Source: an uncultured Eubacteriales bacterium (GTDB lineage Bacteria; Bacillota_A; Clostridia; Oscillospirales; Acutalibacteraceae). From it: a DNA stretch of 6,573 nucleotides. The notes beneath the pieces are model-generated. The model did no database searches, was not told the DNA's origin, and saw only the letters and a program-made list of their open reading frames with translations. The translations under genes and the position numbers were made by a program. Location: positions 1 to 6,573 of the forward strand of contig CAKSGI010000110.1 of NCBI GenBank assembly GCA_934454005.1. The letters are read 5' to 3'. Positions 5,223-6,573 of the stretch are shown here, piece after piece (the first letter of the stretch is position 1; each line of letters opens with the position of its first letter).

Positions 5223-6573
5223 ATGAAAACTAAAATTTTATCTTTAATTTTATCATTGGTAATGGTAATAACAATGGTACCCAAGTTAGAATTAAATGTT
5301 AGTGCAGATAATTCTACTATAACAGATGAACAAGGCATAGATTATAAATTAAACGATGATGGCACGGCCACCGTTTTGGGGCCAAAAGAAGGTGTTAAGA
5401 TTGGCACAAAGTTTGTAATACCGGCAGAAATCAATGGTTACAGGGTAACAATAATTGCAGATGATGCATTCAATGTTAGACGCATGAGTGATGAATTTTG
5501 TGACTCTTATAACTCTTATGACATAGATGACTACACATACTTAAAGAGATGGGGTAAATTAATAGTAGAATTTTCATCTCTAAATAATATAGAGATAATT
5601 GGAAAAAGAGCGTTTAATAAATGTTTCATCCCAGCAGGAGAAATAATTCTAGATCATCTAAAAGAAATTGGAGATGGGGCTTTTGAGAATTGTAGTTTTG
5701 CTGAAGGAGCAGAGAGGCACTTTGAGATTGAGTCAGGCGGCGATTCTACTAATTATATGCGTGAGTTTGTCATAATAGATATTTCGAAAAGTTTAACAAC
5801 TCTTGGACAAAAGGTATTTTTCAATACTTTTGGTTTAAAGGAAGTAAAACTTCCTAAAGATTTCTCAAATCATCTTAACTTTGCGTTCGCAAAATGCTAC
5901 GATTTAGAAAATTTAGATGTGCCGGCAGGTGTGACAAAGTTTAACAATTGGGAGTTCGCGTATTGTAAAAATCTAAGACTAGATAAGCTTCCGCCTAACC
6001 TAACGGAAATAGGGGATAGCGCATTTTATGAATGTAAAAACTTACGTTTCAAGAAACTTCCGGATGGCTTGCGCAAAATTGGAATAGATGCATTTAACGG
6101 GGCTAAAATGGAAGAATTGACCATTCCATACGGTTGGACTGAAATTCCTGAAGCTATGTTATATGGAGCTGAAATAAACTTAGTAAACATGCCGATTACT
6201 ATAGAAAGTATTGGAAAGAATGCATTTGCATATAGTGAACTAACATCGATAAATGTTGAGGCGGATTCAGGAATAGTAAACATTCCGAGTGGTGTAAAAT
6301 ATATTGGAGAAGGTGCATTTAAATTATGCAAAAGAATTAGGTCTGTAAATATTCCAGCTAGTGTAAGTTATATTGAAAAACTTGCTTTTTTTGGTAATGA
6401 TAACCTAACAGCAATAAATGGCATGATAGATTCAGGAGTAGTAAACATTCCGAGTGGAGTAGAATCTATTGGAGAAAGTGCGTTTGGAAGTTGTAGAGGA
6501 ATTAAATTGCTAAATATTTCAAATAGTGTAAGTAAGATCGAGAGAAGAGCATTTGCAAATTGTATTAACTTAA
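5223..6573 (+). CDS. Secreted LRR_5 (BspA-like) leucine-rich-repeat surface protein, 3' end beyond window
   Basis: The frame starts at ATG 5223, eleven bases after AGGAGG (5206-5211), and is open for 450 codons to the right edge. Residues 1-28 form a Sec signal peptide: MKTK, a hydrophobic core, then a signal peptidase I site after Val-Ser-Ala28. From about residue 71 the protein consists of LRR_5 repeats of the Treponema/BspA type, with the recurrent pattern of an IP-containing strand, then V-x-x-I-G-x-x-A-F-x-x-C. Clear cores occur near 126-134 (IGKRAFNKC), 150-158 (IGDGAFENC), and in the last 100 residues. Residues 348-402 are repeated from 403 onward. Such proteins are exported and often act in adhesion or in binding host or substrate molecules; the cell-wall anchor, if any, lies beyond the window. 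The specific ligand cannot be predicted. Confidence 0.93.
   Translation, partial: MKTKILSLILSLVMVITMVPKLELNVSADNSTITDEQGIDYKLNDDGTATVLGPKEGVKIGTKFVIPAEINGYRVTIIADDAFNVRRMSDEFCDSYNSYDIDDYTYLKRWGKLIVEFSSLNNIEIIGKRAFNKCFIPAGEIILDHLKEIGDGAFENCSFAEGAERHFEIESGGDSTNYMREFVIIDISKSLTTLGQKVFFNTFGLKEVKLPKDFSNHLNFAFAKCYDLENLDVPAGVTKFNNWEFAYCKNLRLDKLPPNLTEIGDSAFYECKNLRFKKLPDGLRKIGIDAFNGAKMEELTIPYGWTEIPEAMLYGAEINLVNMPITIESIGKNAFAYSELTSINVEADSGIVNIPSGVKYIGEGAFKLCKRIRSVNIPASVSYIEKLAFFGNDNLTAINGMIDSGVVNIPSGVESIGESAFGSCRGIKLLNISNSVSKIERRAFANCINL
6264..6573 (+). repeat. 165-base tandem duplication inside the LRR gene (second copy cut by window edge)
   Basis: The sequence beginning GATTCAGGAATAGTAAACAT at 6264 recurs at 6429 with only scattered changes at first. 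The offset is 165 bases, exactly 55 codons, so the frame is kept. Each unit encodes two LRR_5 repeats (VNIPSGVxxIGExAF..., then an I-x-x-SVSxI-x-x-x-AF type). Similarity is strongest over the first 57 or so bases and weaker after. This points to fairly recent in-frame duplication of a two-repeat module. Confidence 0.8.

Noticed and set aside
6165..6178. GGAGCTGAAATAAA identical to the metA ribosome-site region (1118-1131)
   Set aside because: A 14-base match inside the LRR coding frame with no flanking similarity; most likely chance.
6026..6331. 101-codon minus-strand frame
   Set aside because: Antisense shadow of the LRR gene; the repeat periodicity of the plus strand keeps this frame open.
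6264..6573. Regularly spaced repeats as a possible CRISPR array
   Set aside because: The repeats are 165 bases apart, divergent and in frame within a coding sequence; they encode LRR modules.

Overview
The window is strongly AT-rich. Its genes start with Shine-Dalgarno sites of the AGGAG/AGGAGG type, and the tandem leucine-rich-repeat (LRR_5/BspA) surface protein and the PF06541 membrane protein are families common in gut Clostridia. A low-GC Firmicute of the class Clostridia (Ruminococcaceae- or Lachnospiraceae-like) fits best; this is inferred from gene content and base composition, and no marker gene is present to prove it.

Layout. Bases 1-876 (minus strand) hold most of an ABC-transporter ATPase of the GldA / ABC-2 exporter type, whose last residues and presumed permease lie beyond the left edge. 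A 254-base divergent intergenic region separates it from metA (1131-2048, plus), a homoserine O-acyltransferase with a complete active site and the Glu111 that predicts acetyl-CoA use. After a 142-base gap with its own -10 element comes a probable two-gene operon. It begins with a UbiB/AarF/ABC1-family protein (2191-4023, GTG start) whose kinase-like motifs are badly eroded and which carries a long charged linker and two C-terminal membrane helices. It ends 31 bases later with a five-helix PF06541 membrane protein (4055-4759). A clear rho-independent terminator (4793-4836) closes this unit.

The 463-base region 4760-5222 has no large gene. It holds the terminator, a near-consensus promoter (TTGACT-17-TATAAT, 5039-5067), and a roughly 150-base leader with a possible long-range stem and a possible 20-codon leader ORF. 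This leads into a secreted LRR_5 (BspA-like) protein that starts at 5223 and runs off the right edge, still open after 450 codons. Its last part is a recent 55-residue (165-base) tandem duplication.

The units look functionally independent: an exporter ATPase, methionine biosynthesis, an uncharacterised membrane pseudokinase pair, and a surface adhesin-like protein. The least conventional items are the UbiB-family protein that has lost its catalytic signature while keeping the fold landmarks, its pairing with a PF06541 membrane protein, and the structured leader of the LRR gene. No CRISPR array, tRNA, rRNA, insertion sequence or recognisable metabolite riboswitch was found.
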